Part shown: piece by piece, positions 48,870 through 49,964 of the stretch
Position numbering within the stretch: position 1 is the stretch's first letter
How the letters are laid out: every line of letters begins with the position of its first letter
Source of the DNA: an uncultured Clostridia bacterium
GTDB taxonomy: Bacteria > Bacillota > Clostridia > Oscillospirales > Acutalibacteraceae
Length of the DNA: 49,964 bases
Direction: 5' to 3'
NCBI GenBank assembly: GCA_904420015.1
Contig: CAJFTS010000006.1
Span: 1-49,964, forward strand
Position numbers and translations under genes: made by a program
Notes under the pieces: generated by a model
The model's input: the letters and a program-made list of their open reading frames with translations, nothing else
Told to the model about the DNA's origin: nothing
Database searches by the model: none

Positions 48870-49400
48870 TTGCCAAGCGAAAAGATTCTGGAACAAAAGA
48901 AGCAGCTGGTCAACGACCTCTCTGAGAAGCTGAAGAACTCGGTGGCCGGCGTTATCGTCAGCTATAAGGGTATTTCCGTGGCGGACGATACCAAGCTGCG
49001 CAGCGATCTGCGTGCAGCCGGCGTTGATTACGGCGTCGTGAAGAACACGATGCTGCATTTGGCGGCGGAGAAAGCGGAGCTCAGCGAGCTTGACAGCGTC
49101 CTGACCGGTACGACTGCTCTTGCGGTCAGTGCGGAGGATCATGTGGCGGCGGCGAAGGTGCTCAAGAAGTTCGCCGAGACCCACAAGACCTTCGAGATCA
49201 AGGCGGGCTTTGTCGAGGGTAAGGTGATCGATAAGGCTGGCGTTGAGGAACTTGCCGAGCTGCCCTCGAAGGAGCAGCTCATTGCCCAGGTGCTCGGCGG
49301 CCTGAATGCCCCGATTACCGGATTGGTGTATGTCCTCAATGCGAACCTCACGGGTCTGGCACGTGTCCTCAACGCGATCGCGGAACAGAAGGGCGCGTAA
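48870..49400 (+). CDS. rplJ: Ribosomal protein uL10
   Basis: A 176-aa protein starting at TTG 48870, seven nucleotides after GGAGGTG. It shows VSYKGISVADDTKLRSDLRAAGVDYGVVKNTML, typical of L10, which anchors L12 dimers on the ribosome stalk. The C-terminal helices GLVYVLNANLTGLARVLNAI are the L12-binding sites. Confidence 0.97.
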   Translation: MPSEKILEQKKQLVNDLSEKLKNSVAGVIVSYKGISVADDTKLRSDLRAAGVDYGVVKNTMLHLAAEKAELSELDSVLTGTTALAVSAEDHVAAAKVLKKFAETHKTFEIKAGFVEGKVIDKAGVEELAELPSKEQLIAQVLGGLNAPITGLVYVLNANLTGLARVLNAIAEQKGA

Positions 49401-49448
49401 GTTTCCTGCAAATTATTATTTTTTCATTACATGATGGAGGTAACAAAA

Positions 49449-49829
49449 ATGTCTGATAAGGTTTTAAAGCTCATTGAAGATGTCAAGACTCTTTCCGTTC
49501 TGGAGCTCTCCGAGCTCGTTAAGGCTCTCGAAGAGGAATTCGGCGTTTCCGCTGCTGCTCCGGTTGCGGTCGCTGCTGCTGCTCCGGCTGCCGGCGGTGC
49601 TGCTGCTGCGGAAGAAAAGACCGAATTTGACGTTGTCCTCAAGGAAGTCGGCGCTAACAAAATTGCGGTCATCAAGGTTGTCCGCGAGATCACCGGCCTT
49701 GGCCTGAAGGAAGCCAAGGAAGTGGTTGACAACGCTCCGAAGCCCCTCAAGGAAGGCGTTTCCAAGGACGATGCCGACGCGATCGCTGCAAAGCTCAAGG
49801 AAGCCGGCGCGACTGCGGAGATCAAATAA
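49449..49829 (+). CDS. rplL: Ribosomal protein bL12 (L7/L12)
   Basis: A 126-aa acidic stalk protein. It has the N-terminal dimerisation domain ([17 protein letters not shown]), an Ala-rich hinge and the C-terminal domain [34 protein letters not shown] 49449 follows GGAGGTAAC; the earlier in-frame ATGs overlap this site. Confidence 0.98.
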   Translation: MSDKVLKLIEDVKTLSVLELSELVKALEEEFGVSAAAPVAVAAAAPAAGGAAAAEEKTEFDVVLKEVGANKIAVIKVVREITGLGLKEAKEVVDNAPKPLKEGVSKDDADAIAAKLKEAGATAEIK

Positions 49830-49844
49830 GAATTTGGAATTTTT

Positions 49845-49880
49845 CAAAAGGCTCTGGTTTTTACCAGAGCCTTTTTATTT
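49845..49880 (+). terminator. Intrinsic terminator of rplJ-rplL
   Basis: AAGGCTCTGG and CCAGAGCCTT flank TTTTTA, followed by TTTATTTTG. Confidence 0.95.
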
Positions 49881-49899
49881 TGCAGCTTTAGCGACAATA

Positions 49900-49964
49900 A
49901 CCACCAGCTATGCTGGTGAGGATAGAAAACTTTAGATACAAGAAATCCTCCTTTTGCTAAAATA
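49900..49964. repeat. Possible start of a second hairpin-ended repeat at the window edge
   Basis: CACCAGC, TAT, GCTGGTG (49903-49919) is a hairpin preceded by AAC, like the ends of the 240-bp repeats but with a different stem sequence. It too directly follows a terminator. The window ends before its extent can be judged. Confidence 0.35.

Noticed and set aside
1-49964. CRISPR array, prophage or complete insertion sequence
   Set aside because: No regularly spaced direct repeats, no cas genes, no phage structural genes and no transposase seen; the only mobility gene is the serine recombinase at 35623.

Overview
The window looks like chromosome of a strictly anaerobic, endospore-forming member of the Clostridia. 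A gut Oscillospiraceae/Ruminococcaceae-type genome is my best guess, from moderate GC with AT-rich intergenic DNA, AGGAGG-type ribosome binding sites, B12-dependent ribonucleotide reductase, spo0A and spoIVB, HrcA/CIRCE heat-shock control and the rpmG-secE-nusG-rplKAJL order. The species cannot be named from sequence alone.

Layout. 1-350: tRNA-Phe, tRNA-Gly and tRNA-Cys with a terminator. 350-3300: nrdJ between two copies of a ~240-bp interspersed repeat. 3345-3981: a decayed xenobiotic (Vat/CatB-type) acetyltransferase. 4624-8160: a large secreted GH43 arabinanase-like enzyme. 8220-9600: a gene-poor stretch with at least two likely structured RNAs, a hairpin array and two tiny ORFs. 9596-14161: small regulators and stress genes (XRE, DUF6514, CIRCE-controlled hsp20, cupin, PsiE-like membrane protein, patatin, orphan response regulator). 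15162-16397: spoIVB. 16600-24618: accessory genes (DUF3089 lipoprotein, a broken XRE/TPR regulator, a C45-type NTN hydrolase divergent from an AbrB regulator with a large palindromic operator, and a heterodimeric ABC exporter behind a riboswitch-like leader). 24766-30076: a second copy of that leader RNA, repeat copy 3, then an ion-transport operon (phosphate Pit, DUF47, flippase-like protein, KtrB, KtrA). 30297-31076: spo0A. 31800-34175: pcrA on the minus strand. 34571-37188: a Cys-rich conserved protein, a small protein and a translationally coupled large serine recombinase, abutting a truncated germination-hydrolase gene. 37622-42995 (minus): ddl, murI, a DUF1934 gene and argS, then a homocysteine methyltransferase. 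43249-46164: two uncharacterised genes. 46356-49829: rpmG, secE, nusG, rplK, rplA, rplJ, rplL with an L10 leader.

How things fit together. The housekeeping flanks are conventional, and novelty is concentrated in the accessory interval. The most interesting signal is a pair of ~60-nt RNA motifs (20645-20702 and 24800-24863). Both have a strong promoter just upstream, share a 19-nt identical core, have differing but still pairing stems, and are followed by an intrinsic terminator; they flank the ABC exporter operon and precede the Pit/Ktr operon. Other notable points are the recombinase cluster with no visible mobile element, the RNA-rich 8.4-9.2 kb region, and the 14-kb separation of spoIVB from spo0A, which are usually neighbours.
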